Source of the DNA: Diospyros lotus | Taxonomy: Eukaryota > Streptophyta > Magnoliopsida > Ericales > Ebenaceae | Assembly (NCBI RefSeq): GCF_014633365.1 | Contig: NC_068338.1 | Span: forward strand, 51,657,716 to 51,721,715 | DNA length: 64,000 bases | Direction of reading: 5' to 3' | Part shown: in pieces, positions 1-42,000 of the stretch | Layout: each line of letters opens with the position of its first letter | How positions within the stretch are numbered: position 1 is the first letter of the stretch | Position numbers and translations under genes: made by a program | The notes under the pieces: generated by a model | Told to the model about the DNA's origin: nothing | The model's database searches: none | The model's input: the letters and a program-made list of their open reading frames with translations, nothing else

Positions 1-201
1 TTTTTGTTTTATTCATTAACATCAATTGCTTTTGTGTAGTGTAATCGTGAATAATGATCACCTGTTGCTCTCTCTAAAAAATGGTATTAATCTTGTTCAG
101 CAGCTATTTCCATTTTTACCAAGAAGTAAATAGCCTACAGAGTGAAAATATGCTAGGAGATAACAAGGGGATTAGTTGGGAGATAGAAGAAGCTACGACA
201 C

Positions 202-1601
202 CTCAACATGAGGATGAAGTCAGACAAGACAGACCCACAACACTTCTCCATATCATCAATAATGACAACCACTGGCTTGTCATGTTTCCCTTGTTCAATG
301 TACCATGACACCAAGACAGACATATCAGCTGCCTGCATAAAACATGGGAAAACAATAATAGTGTCATGAAGCACTTTATCTAAGGAAACAAGGTGAATTG
401 AGGAAAAATAAACCATTGCCTTCACTTACATCCAGTCCAACCATAAGAAACTGTCTTAATAAAGCTCTGAAACAACCAGCAATTCCATTCTTGGCAGAGA
501 AGTCGTCAGATGATAGATTAGCCACATGGCATCCATGTGATTTCAAATGTAAACCAAGTTCCTCAAATGTCAATAGATCATCAACCAAATCTATATTTTC
601 TGCAAACCACGAAACAATTAAGAATTCAGTTTTAAAGGTAAATAAAGGAAAATGAATATTGTAGATAGATATCATGTATGTGTGCAACTATGATTTAATA
701 AGTCAATAAAATGACCTGAAGGAGGCCAGTTGACTCGCCTAAATGTACACAGCCCTTATCGTAATATAAGAAATGAAAAGGCTAAAAAGAGAAATACATA
801 AAAATACTTACTGGTGAACATCAAGCCCGTGTGAATTTGTTTAGATAGAGGATCAGTGACAATGGGGTAGGACCAAATAGATTTGTCACCATGAGGAATT
901 CCACAGGAACGAATTGCATCAAACGACTCTTGTATCCAGCTATGAATATCATTAAATGCGTCTGCAGTGATATTCCTCAAAACATCCTGGAATTACAATC
1001 ATCAAATCCTGTGTCTTTAAAAATCTGATAAGAATCTTTTGGCAGAGGGCACATCAGAAGCGGAATAATTTCCTTTTTTTTTTTCCCTTTCCGTTGCATT
1101 GGTTTCAAGTAATGAAACATTTTACGAACACATGGTTTATATTTGCTTCTCTATTACAACATTTTCTCAAAAACAACGGAATGTGATAAACAAATGTAAA
1201 TGTGCAAAGAAGCGTGACACAAACCCTTATGGTTGACTCAAATTTGTGCCAGACACGATCGAAAGCATTTGTCCACGAGCGATTGTAGTAGTTATTGTTG
1301 TCGATGTGTTCTCCACCAAACTCACCCTCGGACTGCTCAACTGACGATGAGGTTAAATCTATTTTTCTTCTGGTTCTGGTTCTGGTTCTGGTTCTTGCAG
1401 TTAATTTTCTCTCTGAATTGCGATGCGTCGCTTTGTGAAGTACAAAGAAAGGCTGAGGCCAGAAAGAACCCCAAGCATGATCAGTTATCTATTCACTTGT
1501 GTAAAATAAACAATTGCGAAATGGAACAGCGGAAGTACCTGGAAATTGCGTTCTGAATTCTCAGCTATCGTGGGCGAATCGGCGACACAAGGTGACTCCA
1601 T
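202..1601 (-). CDS. ORC3: Origin recognition complex subunit 3, N-terminal part (exons 1-5; continues beyond the left edge)
   Basis: ORC3 is a subunit of the nuclear complex that marks replication origins and loads the MCM helicase. Exons on the minus strand are 1539-1601, 1225-1452, 812-986, 430-599 and 202-332. All introns are GT-AG and the frame stays open for 255 codons plus 2 bases, about a third of a typical plant ORC3. Exon 1 encodes 21 residues ending in NFQ and joins PFFVLHK in exon 2, a conserved N-terminal plant ORC3 motif. Exon 3 begins DVLRNI. Exons 3-4 join to give FTKNIDLVDDLLTFEELG. Exon 5 carries VVVIIDDMEKCCGSVLSDF, the Walker-B-like part of the ORC3 N-terminal AAA-related domain. 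The start is the only ATG in frame ahead of PFFVLHK. Bases 1-201 are intron; I find no further exon there. The family assignment is firm; exon limits are by eye. Confidence 0.93.
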
Positions 1602-1683
1602 TGAAGAGTCGAAGGCCGAACGTTAGGGTTTCGCCTGGACTCAATTCCCACGCAGTCCTGTTTCCTTCTCTTCCCTTTCTTTG

Positions 1684-1692
1684 GGCGGGAAA
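1684..1692 (-). promoter_or_regulatory. E2F-type binding site upstream of ORC3
   Basis: The minus strand reads TTTCCCGCC, a perfect match to the E2F/DP consensus. It ends 83 bases upstream of the ORC3 ATG. Plant replication-licensing genes are known E2F targets, so G1/S-phase control of ORC3 is a natural inference. The motif is directly visible; its function is not tested. Confidence 0.6.
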
Positions 1693-1759
1693 ACATAACT
1701 TATTGCCCCACGTCAAGTATATGAGCAGAGAATAGAATAAAATAGCATTTTCCAATAAA

Positions 1760-31880
<30,121 letters not shown>

Positions 31881-32379
31881 AATTTGTACGCTCTTATTTT
31901 TGGTAAGTAATATGATCACTCTATTATTTATTTGGTTCATGGGTGTAATTTCCTGAATGGGTCTAGCCATGGAAGATCTTATTTTTGAAGTAGGAGTTGA
32001 CATGTGATGCCTGATTGATTGATCATCAGATTGTTTAATATTGTAAGTTCTGTGAATAGGAAATGGACTTGGTTGTAGCTATGATTTTCTTTGCAAATGA
32101 AGGTATAAGACATGAATCTCTCTCTCTCTCTACTAAATCTTCAATTTCTGTTTTTTTTCTTTACAGAATTGCAATCTACATTGTAATAAAGGAAGAATTT
32201 GCCTTTGGTTGCAGGTCCAGTGTAAGTACCTGGGTATGCGATAAAGATATTCACTTAGCTCGTCTGAATCATTGCTTGCAACATTCTTGAAAATTTGGAA
32301 TTCGCCAGGACCATATTCATTGGAGATATGGGTGAACTTTTTTCATGGCTTCCTTTGATCTTCTTTTTTCCTTCTTTTC

Positions 32380-32411
<32 letters not shown>

Positions 32412-33024
32412 GGCACCATAGCTTCCAGTTGATGTATAAATCAATTTGAAAGTGCTTGAAATTGATTGTTAAAGACGAGTTTGAAAATGTAATAGGCTAC
32501 CCTTGGGAAAATATTCTTCTTGTTCTTTAGTATGAGACAATAGTAATGAAATGAAATAGAAATTCATAGTAACACTTTCTATTCGTTATTATTTTTTTTT
32601 AAATTGTTGCCTGCAAGTGACTATTTGTTAATCGTACATATTTGTTTTTGATCCACAGGATATTCTACTTGTAATTCTATATATGTTGTTTGGGTCCTTT
32701 ATTGCAATTAGATGTTGATACAATTGGTCAATGTGCTCCTAATCCTATGAAGCTATAAAGGAACTTAACAAAGAATTGACAATTACTCTTTTGACTACAG
32801 GTGCTAGCCATGAAAGAGAAATCAAGTGTACCCTTTGTAGAATATATTTCTCTAATCCATTTTTTGTAACTCTTTACTCTCGTAGTTTTTGGATATCTTA
32901 CATTTTACATATTGCAGTTTAGCCATTAGTGCTACACTAAACAACTATGTAGGATTATCAATTTTGTATTGAATAATTATTTGTTTGATATAAAATGTAA
33001 ATCTAGTTTTTGGTATTGGTATTA
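31881..33024 (+). other. GTG 3' flank and start of the intergenic region
   Basis: The GTG 3' untranslated region must start at 31881. No classic AATAAA near a clear end could be chosen with confidence; AT-rich candidates lie around 32530-32570. A long T tract lies at about 32390. I see no further coding exon here. Confidence 0.35.
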
Positions 33025-35760
33025 TGAGCCTTGAATCGATGAGTTTTTCTTGTCAATCTAGATGAAAGTTTTGTCACTTGATGGCATCCAACTAAATTTA
33101 AACAATATGTTTGGCACGAAGTATGTACACAAGTGCTAATAAATAAGAAAATAAGTTTCCTATTTTATTCCTAATTTTCACTATACATACTAAACTGAGT
33201 AAGGTATGTTTATCCTTCTTCTTCCTTATCCTCTCACTCTATACATGCAAATATTGTGCATTTAACTTTATTTAATGATTATGCGTTGACATTTACTCTT
33301 TTTCTTCTTCGCAACTAGGTAATTTTTTTCTTTGCTCTTGTGCGTTCTTGATAGACAAATTTTTCTTTTCGAATTCTCAATTTCGATGATTGTGTTCATC
33401 AATTAGTGGTGTAAGTTAACCCAACTAATGTAATATGTTTGACATATGCAGAATATGTGTTAATAAATAAAAAAACAATAGCAAAATAAGACATATTTCT
33501 CAATCTTTACTATAAATACTATATTAAATAAGGCATGCTTGTCGCTCTTTTTCTCATTTATCTTATTCTTTACATGTGAAGACTGTGCATTTTTACTATT
33601 TGCATTCACCATGGCTTGACATCTATTTTTTTTTTTTTCTCTCTCTACTACATATGCTACTAATAATAACCTATGCAATCACAAAGTCAATACTTACATT
33701 TTGCTCTTTCGTGCCCTAAATCCATAATTTTTATTGTCAAACTTGATCATTTGTCTTGCTTTCTACATATAAATATTGTGCATCTTAACTATTTATATTT
33801 ATCATGCCTTCACATTTATTTTTCTTTCTTTTTCTATTCAATAGTAATCTATCCAACCCATGGCCAATTTTTTTGCTTTGCTTTTGTGTCCCTTTGATTA
33901 ATGAAGAGCAAGCAATGTGTTTGGCACGTGTAAATAAATAATAAAATAAAATAAAATTCTCTTTATATTCGTATTCTTCACTATAAATACTATATTAAAT
34001 AAGGTATCATATTCTTTCTTCTTTCATTTCTTCTCGGTTTCTATGTATAAAAATTATGCATTTTTACTATCTATATTTACCTTTTCTATGTACTCCTATT
34101 TTTCTTTATTAATAATAATCTCTGTAATGACAAAGGCAATCGCTCAATTTGCTAATTGATGGCATTGACTAAGCATGAGAGATATGTTTGATAATATGTT
34201 TAACACATGTAAAACATGCATCTATATATATATTATAACAAAACAGTCGTCAATTTTTTTTCCAGCCCATTTCTACTTTCTATTTCGATATTTTATTATA
34301 TTTTGTTTATTTTTTTCTTACCCAAAATAAAATTTTTATAGGTCATTAATTAAGTCTAGATTTGTAGAAAACGTGTAGTTCTTGGAACCTGTAAATGATT
34401 TTATTCGTGGTTGAATAGTGTTTGGAGAATGTGTAAGCATGCTCGTATATGAAGAGATAAAATCTAATCCATATTATTAATTTTTAAATTTTAACATAAA
34501 ATTTTAATTAAAACAAATTATAGAAAAAATAGACTTTTTTAAATTGGGAGAAATCTTGAGATATCAAGTAATATCGCCAAATACCGACTACCAAGTATAT
34601 TTTTTTAAAAAAATAAATTTAATTTTTTATTTTATTTCTCATAATTTACCTCTCATTCTCTCTCAATAAACTACCACTCAAAACTCTAAAACCCTTAATT
34701 AATTTCATGCAAAAAAAAAGTACAAATCTTATATATGTTTATGTTACTACTTAATTTTAAAAAATAATTAGTTTGTAGGTTATGTTAAATTAGTTATTTA
34801 GGCAAAATTAAATTATTTTAAATAAGTCGTTTAAGTTATTTTGACAAAAATAATATTTTGTATAGGCTATTTATATTTATCATATATTGTCATATTTCTT
34901 TTGAAAATTTTATTATGTTTTATATTTTTATTATTTATGGTACTAATTTATATAAATTATATGTTGTCATATTATTTATTATTTTATATAATCTATTTAT
35001 ATTTATCATATGTTAAATTAATTATTAATTTATGAAAAATGTATAGTTCTTAAAACCAAACCTGTAGATGGAATTTATGGTTGTGAGATTGTCAATTTTA
35101 AATAAATTCAATACATATAAACTTTCGTGCGTCGCACGAGAATGATTTAGTTAATAATTAAGAAAATAAAGTCCTTTGCATCCCCAGTCTCCACTAAGGT
35201 GTGCTTCTCACTCTTCTTCTCTATACTCTCACTCTCTTCATATGAAAATTGTACATTTTTGCTATATATATTTATTGTATATTTAGATATAGTATTCTCT
35301 TTCTATTAATAATAATCCTTCTAATCATAAAGGTAATTTTTCGCTTTTCACCTTAAATCAATAATTTCCCTTGTCAATCTCAATGACCATGTTTGGCACC
35401 AACTAAGCATAAGCAATGTGTTTGGCACACGCAAAGCGAGTGCCAGTAAATAAGAAAATAAATCTCTTATTGTATCCAAATTTTCATTGCAAATATTGAA
35501 TTAAATAAAATTTACTTATTTATCCTCTTGTATTTATAGGGTGAAGACTATATGCATTTATCATGCCTTAACATATATTATTTTTCTTCTCTATCGATCA
35601 CTCTGTAACTTAGAGAATATTTTTTATTTTTCTCTCGTATATCGTAAATTAATAACTCGTATGTTCTAAATCAATACATTTTTATCATTAATCTCAATGA
35701 TCATATTTGTCAATTAATGGTATCGACTAAGCATAGATAATATGTTTAGCACGTGCTTAA
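33025..35760. repeat. Array of decayed copies of the PHD gene promoter/leader unit
   Basis: About six diverged direct copies of a roughly 330 bp unit lie here: 33025-33133 (3' end only), 33134-33460, 33462-33753, 33754-33925 (3' part), 33926-34220, 35152-35440 and 35441-35760. A full unit runs: AATAAATAAGAAAATAA, a core CACTATAAATACTATATTAA, a CT-rich leader, TTGTGCATTTTTACTAT, ACCATGGCTTGACAT, TAATAATAATCTCTGCAATC, a GTGCCCTAAATCC block, TCTTGTCAATCTCGATGATC, then ATGGCATCGACTAAGCATGA and TTTGGCACGTG. The same unit at 38745-39062 is the real promoter, 5' leader and first codons of the PHD gene. A Helitron separates two copies at 34221-35151. Confidence 0.85.
34221..35151 (+). mobile_element. 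Small non-autonomous Helitron
   Basis: The element begins TCTATATATATATTATAACA and ends TTTAGT, inserted between A (34220) and T (35152) as Helitrons do. A perfect hairpin, CGTGCG-T-CGCACG (35126-35138), sits 13 bases before the end. The terminal TTAGT differs by one base from the CTRRT consensus. Removing it makes two promoter-unit copies contiguous. It has no helicase or Rep gene and is AT-rich. Confidence 0.8.
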
Positions 35761-38744
35761 ACCTAGTAAATTATATTAATTATTATTTGATATTAAATAT
35801 TATCTTTCTAAAATCGTCACTTTTTGTAAGGTTGTAGAAACTTATTTCACATTTGATAATTCAATAACAAGATAGGTTGCCTAAAGATATGACATTTCGT
35901 CATCATGCATTAGTCACCCTGATATTTTCTGCATGGTTGTCACATTCTACATTACAAATACATGCACATTGGTGTATTATTTTCAATTTTAAACAATAAA
36001 ATTATTTTTAAATTTAAAATCATACGTATTATCTATAAATATATGTATTTATTGGAGTTTAACTATCGTTCCTAAAGAAATAATTAATATTATCTAAATT
36101 TTAATAAAATCATTAAAATATTACACTATGATCAAGGTTCTCGTCATATTCATGTTCGTCGCTTGTTTTACTAAAGTTATCATTATTATTAATTATTAAA
36201 CGATAATAAATGTATTTTACTTTCAAACAACAGTAATTTATTGTACTTTATTTTTAGTTTATAAACAAATTTACTAGTTGATTAAATAATTCAAAATATA
36301 ATACAATTAGCGTCAATTCATATAATTGTTTGGAAATTAAAGTTATTGTTGTTGATGTTTACCTCCAACTATTTGATCAACGACTTATAGTTCTAGTTAA
36401 CAACTCCCAACATGGTAGAAAAAAATTATCTATTTATATCATAACTCACACATGAGATTTAAATATTATCAATATCGTGCTCTAATTTCATCGGCAACAA
36501 ATTTTAACTTTAGCCCTCAAACAAAAATTAATTTAATAATTTATTAAAAATATTTTAAAAAATCATGTCATGCGTTAGCACGTGTGATGGTCTAGTCATT
36601 TGTCTAATATGCCCCTACCCGTTATAGATTAGTCTTATTATAAAAATAAATATCAAATTTTGGTTTTCATGATATTTGAATTCGTAATTTTTAAATATTA
36701 ATTATTTTTTAAATAATTTTACCACTACATTCACTTTTATTTTATTTAAATTTTTATCTAAAAGTATAATTTCTTACTATTGAACGCTGCCCAAATAATT
36801 TTTATTTAAATTTTTTATTTATTTTGTACACGTGGGTTGTATGCGCTGCTGCATTATTGTTAAAATCATGATTTTACGCATATGATTTTACAATTTAAAG
36901 ACCCCCAAACGATTCAAAACTCATGTAAAATTCATTTTTTGTTAAAATCTTATAAAATCTCGATTTTACATGTACGATTTTACGCTTCAGAGATCCTCAA
37001 ATAATTTTACGATTCAAAGACCTCTATTGATTTAAGTTACAATTTAGATGATGCTTCCTACGTCTCAATGTCACATAGCATCTGACATTGGAATTTATGC
37101 AATGAATTGTTATATTTTTTATCTAAATTAAAACTTGATTTAACATTGATTACATAAGTTCTAATGTCACATAGCATCTACCATTAATTGCATAAGTTCT
37201 AATTTTCTGGATTTAAATTGTAATTTTTACTTGGTTTAACATTGATTGCATAAGTAAATCAAGACAAACAAGTAATTAATTAATGGACCACCCAACCCCA
37301 AATCGGGATTTTACTTGATTTAATCAATGTTAAATCAAGAAAAAATTGTAACCTAAATCTAATGGAAAACGTTGTAAGCATCTCTAAAGAATTTTAAATT
37401 ATATTTTACCTCTAAATTACCTATATTTTGACTCTAAATTGCCTATACCAACCTATTAATTTTTGAACTATATTTTGGAAGTATCATCTTTTTAACTATA
37501 ATAAGGAATAATCAGGTTATTAAATGATATTAATTCATTTTTTACAAAATTATGTTATTATAAACATATATTTACAAAAATTAAAAGGTATTTTTAATTA
37601 TCTATAAAATCTTACGATTTTACGATTCGATTTTACAATCCAATTTTATGACCATTTTTCGATCATATTTAAAATCTCGATTTTAACTATCTTGTACCGC
37701 TGATATAATTAAGGTTTGAACTTTTTTAAATTTTAATTGAACATTACACATTATTTTAAATAAAAATTATTTCAATCTTGTTATAAATAACATCATTTTT
37801 TATTTTTTGTTCTTATATAATCACATCTAACATTTGCATCATTTGATATATAGATTAGCTATTAGCAGTATCCCTAACTTATACCATGTTTGGAAAAACA
37901 TTTTAGGTGGTATAACTAAAGCTTGGATAATTTTATCCCCACACCTCTAATTGACTTTAGTGGACAATTTTGCCCTTTTTAGTATATAAATGACCTTTGC
38001 CCTTTTATCTCTTTGCCAAAAACCTTCTGCCTCTCTTTTGTTCTTTCTTCTTTATCTACTCTATAGTTGTCGATCACCGTCACCATCCATCGCCACTAGA
38101 AGACCTCTCTTTCATCATCTTTCGCTTGATCTCACATCTTTTAAGACTTTATCATCATATCGTACGATTTATTTTTTTCGTTACTCCATATATTTAGACT
38201 TATCTATCTCAAAGCCACCAAGAACTTTCATAATTATAGATCTTTGTCTTCGCCTTCAGGTCTATCTTTTTTCATCTTGGATTCCTTATCTTTTCTCACT
38301 GATGCCATATTTGTTGAGGATCGTTGTCGAAAAACCTCAATTTTCCATGATCTCTCTATTAACCTTTTATTTCATTCCTCAATTGCAATTTGTGGGCATC
38401 TGTATTTGTTTGTTGACATCAACCGTCAACAATCAGAGTCGTCAATCAATAATCCCTTGGTATGTTTCATTTAATATTTTTTATTTCATGTTTAAGCAAC
38501 GAAAATATATAACTAAGTAAATTGACTAATAATCTGTTTATAATAATGTTCAATTATATCTCATTTAGAATTATTATATATCAAATACGAGATAGTAATA
38601 ATTTTAGCTTTTACTCGCTTTAAACATAAGATACCAAATATATATATTAGAATCACTTAGTCTTATTGTAATTTTATTGCATCACTAATTAATTTTATTA
38701 GTGTTAGAATAGGATTGAAATGGTAAAATGCCCTAAAGCTAATA
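35761..38744. other. AT-rich intergenic region with short repeats, no gene
   Basis: No credible coding exon is seen. Between 36860 and 37690 the motif ATTTTACG recurs many times (for instance 36872, 36970, 37610), suggesting a decayed element. An 18 bp perfect inverted repeat lies at 37134-37151 and 37322-37339. A 176-codon open frame at 37990-38520 is rich in L, S, F and Y from pyrimidine-rich DNA and matches nothing I know. Confidence 0.5.
37134..37339. repeat. Inverted repeat with 18 bp perfect arms
   Basis: The left arm CTTGATTTAACATTGATT (37134-37151) is the exact reverse complement of the right arm at 37322-37339. The loop is 170 bases and includes a third, direct, partial copy of the arm near 37213-37230. 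It may be the core of a decayed MITE or foldback element. Confidence 0.7.
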
Positions 38745-39036
38745 AATAAAAAATAAAAGAAAATAAAATGTCTCAATGTATCCCCAATCTCCACCATAAA
38801 TACTAGATTGAAGAGGCTTTCTTCTCCCTCTTCTTCCCCTTTCTCTCTTGCTTTCTACATGTGAAAGATTGTGCATTTTTACTATCTGCATTCACCATGG
38901 CTTGACATCTACTCTTCTCTTTCTCTACTGATTAATAATAATCTCTGCAATCACAGAGGCAATTTTCGCTCTGCTCTTGCGTGCCCTGAATCCGTGAATT
39001 TTTCTTGTCAATCTCGATGATCGTGTTCGTCAATTG
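38745..39036 (+). promoter_or_regulatory. Promoter and 5' leader of the PHD gene
   Basis: Immediately upstream of the PHD start codon is a TATA-like CATAAATAC (38795-38803), then a CT-rich tract from about 38815, the probable transcript start. The leader contains a short upstream reading frame starting ATGGCTTGA, that is ATG-GCT-TGA, near 38897. The whole unit is repeated in decayed form at 33025-35760. Coordinates of the transcript start are inferred. Confidence 0.5.
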
Positions 39037-42000
39037 ATGGCATCGGCTAAACGGAAGGACCGAACCCTCGACGACCTCTACACTCTCACTCGCAAGATTA
39101 CGCACCCGGAGGCATGTAATTTATTTCGCCCTAATTCTTTTCGGTTTTATTTGTTTCATCGTTTCCTTTCTCCCTTTCCCAGTTGATTTTCTTCTCTGTC
39201 TTTGATCCTGTTTCTATTCCCAAAGCTACTATTTTTGTAGGTTATATGTATATATATTTTTTTTCAATTGGTTCCGCAGTTTAGGGTTTTGGTCGTCTTT
39301 AATTAATCGTCAATTATCGCTATGAAACGCCCGTAGCATTATTCCTCTCCTTTCTCTTGTGTGTCCGAATAGATAGATGGATTGATACAGAGAAGATGAT
39401 TTTACCTTTTTTTGGCTTATGTTGCATTCCTTTGGATCTTATGATGCTTTCTATTCCTCCCCTCACCCCCACAGAAGAGGAATGTATATTAGGTTATTTT
39501 CTGAGTTGAGGGTTGTTTGAGGCTGTGCTTCTAAACACAATAATTGATGCAACTTCTATGTGCTTTTTAGATCACCCCAGTGTTGAGAGGAACCTTTCAG
39601 ATGCAAGGGCCAGCAGACGAGACTGATTGTGACATTCAGACAAATATGGTGAGCTAACATGGTAATTACAGGAAGTTATTCTGTTTGTAACTCTTCCAAT
39701 GCTCTATATTTGGACTTACATGGTGACAATCTTCTTTGCCATGGACTAGGTACTCCATGGGACAATACCGATGGATTATCTAGCTCTCTAGATTATTAGT
39801 CCTATCCCTTCTGCTAACAATCCTTTTGGCTGGATCAGTTGTGAATATTCGATATATATTTTTTTAAAGTTGGTGTTTATTGTATTTTATAGGGTGTTCA
39901 TTCTAATGGTTTGCTATTCATTTTACTGTAGTCTTGGTTGATATGTTACACTCTTCAAACATGTCATGTGTTTGGGCCAATAGGGATATGGGTTTGAGTT
40001 TGGAGAGAGTTTAAAATGAGCGCTTTTTAATTCCAGAGCTTCCCATTTTTAAGTTGAGGAATTTGATGTTGCATGTCTTGCATTCTTTTTCCTGGAAGCT
40101 TTCCTTGTGCTCATAGATACTTTTCTTCATTTCTTGAGTGATTTTTCGCTTTGGCAGCTAATTTCTTGTTTGTTTGTTTGTTTGTTTTTTTTTTTTTAAA
40201 TTGGCCTGTTTTATCATGCTTTGATATTTTTAATAAATTTTAATTTCAACCTGTGAAAAAAAAAAAAAAAATTCTGTTTAAACTACAATCTTGCTTTGTG
40301 TTTATTTTGTAAGCTATATAATTGATTGGTACTCGTTTGCTTCTGAAAGCCCATCATGTTATCCCGTGGAGATGCAAAGTTTCTTTACAGCAATATGGTT
40401 TGTTTAGAGGTTCTTTTTTTTTTTTTTTTTCTGAATAATTCACTAAGATATTTTTCTCCATATATTTCTTTCTGCTCCCGACCTTGGATAAAGGATGAGA
40501 GTGGTGTTAGGTAGCCAACAACTAGCATGAAAGAGAGATTATAAATTTAGATATAAACGTATGTAACCATATGTAAATCCTTTTATCTTTCCATGAACTT
40601 ATCTTGCTGAGGCATCTAATGGAGAGATATGGAAATAAACAAAAGGATTTGCATATGGTGTTTATAAATTTTAAAAAAGCTTATACAAAATTACTAGAGA
40701 AATCTTATAGAGGGGTTAGAGAAGAAATGAGCCTGAATTGCTTATACAAGCTCTTAAAGACATGTATCATGTAGCAGAAACACGTGTGAGGTTTTTTCAA
40801 CTACAATTGGATTATATCAATGATTCGTAGTAAGCCTTTATTTGATTGGCCTCCTAATGGATGAACATACAAAACATATTCAAGTAAAGATGCCTTGTTG
40901 TGTGCTATTTGTAGTTGACATTGTTTTGGCGAATGAAACAAAAGGCGTGAATACTAAACTAGAGATATGGAGGAACATTTCAGAATTTAGAGGTTTAAGT
41001 TGAACAAATTGAGAACCAAATATGTGGAATGTGAGTTTAGTAAAAATGCTAGCATGAATGATGTTATGGTAGAACTAGAAGATCAAGTTGTAAAAAAAAA
41101 AAAAGTGCAAATATCTTGGATCAATAATTCACAAAGATAGGGATTGTGATCCAGATCCATTGATTTTGATCATGGTGCATTCATGAAATGGATTCTGACC
41201 TAGATTGAGTCTTAATTCAGTGGAAGTATGATGAAGGAAATCAAAGAAAAATTATAGGGAGCTAAAATCAACAGTAACCTAGAGGGAGGAATCTGAAATT
41301 GATGTACTGTGACCCCCATTTGTTTTCCAACTAAGCCCACCCCCATTTACTGCTTACCCATACTTGTATCATATATTAATAACAAACTGTGAACCTGGTA
41401 ATACTGAGATGATATAAATCCATTAGCAACTCACTGATCAGAATACTTTGTATCATAGCTCCATTATGAACTAAGTCGAATATTTGATTATGTAAATATG
41501 CTGGTTTGGTGAAGCTGTTATTTCGGAGCTCATATGTTTTGAGTCCAAGCTTTGAGTCATTCTCATTTCTATTCTTAAAGCTGGAATAGAAAGTTTGGTG
41601 ATTATGTTCATCCATGAGGAAAACTTTTTAGTAACTGTAGTAAATAATTTAAAACATAAAATTGAGGTTGCAACAATTGCAAGGGACATTTCTATTCTGG
41701 GATGTTACTCCATATTCCTTCCTCAACCTACTTAGAAACTAAAGTAGCGTTTTAATCCAATCATAACTAAGTCAGACATATTAACATGAGAATTACTAGA
41801 CCATTATTTCTGTGTGCTTCATAACCCGTGCAATTTTGGATTTACGTTATTTTTTATAATGTTAGGCCGGAGAAGCTTTCTAAATGCACTACATAGATCA
41901 CAGGTGCTGTTAATTGAAACTCTTTAAGAACTAAAATGCCTCATGGAATTTCCTTTAGGGACTAATGAAAGCTGTTAATTGTTAAATGAAGGCTGCATAC

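Noticed and set aside
36560..36596. Possible Helitron 3' end (GCGTTAGCACGTG then CTAGT)
   Set aside because: The hairpin is imperfect, the next base is C instead of T, and no matching TC start was found upstream.
37990..38520. 176-codon open frame on the plus strand
   Set aside because: Composition follows pyrimidine-rich DNA (L, S, F, Y, I), no domain or splice context is recognisable, and overlapping frames are also open.
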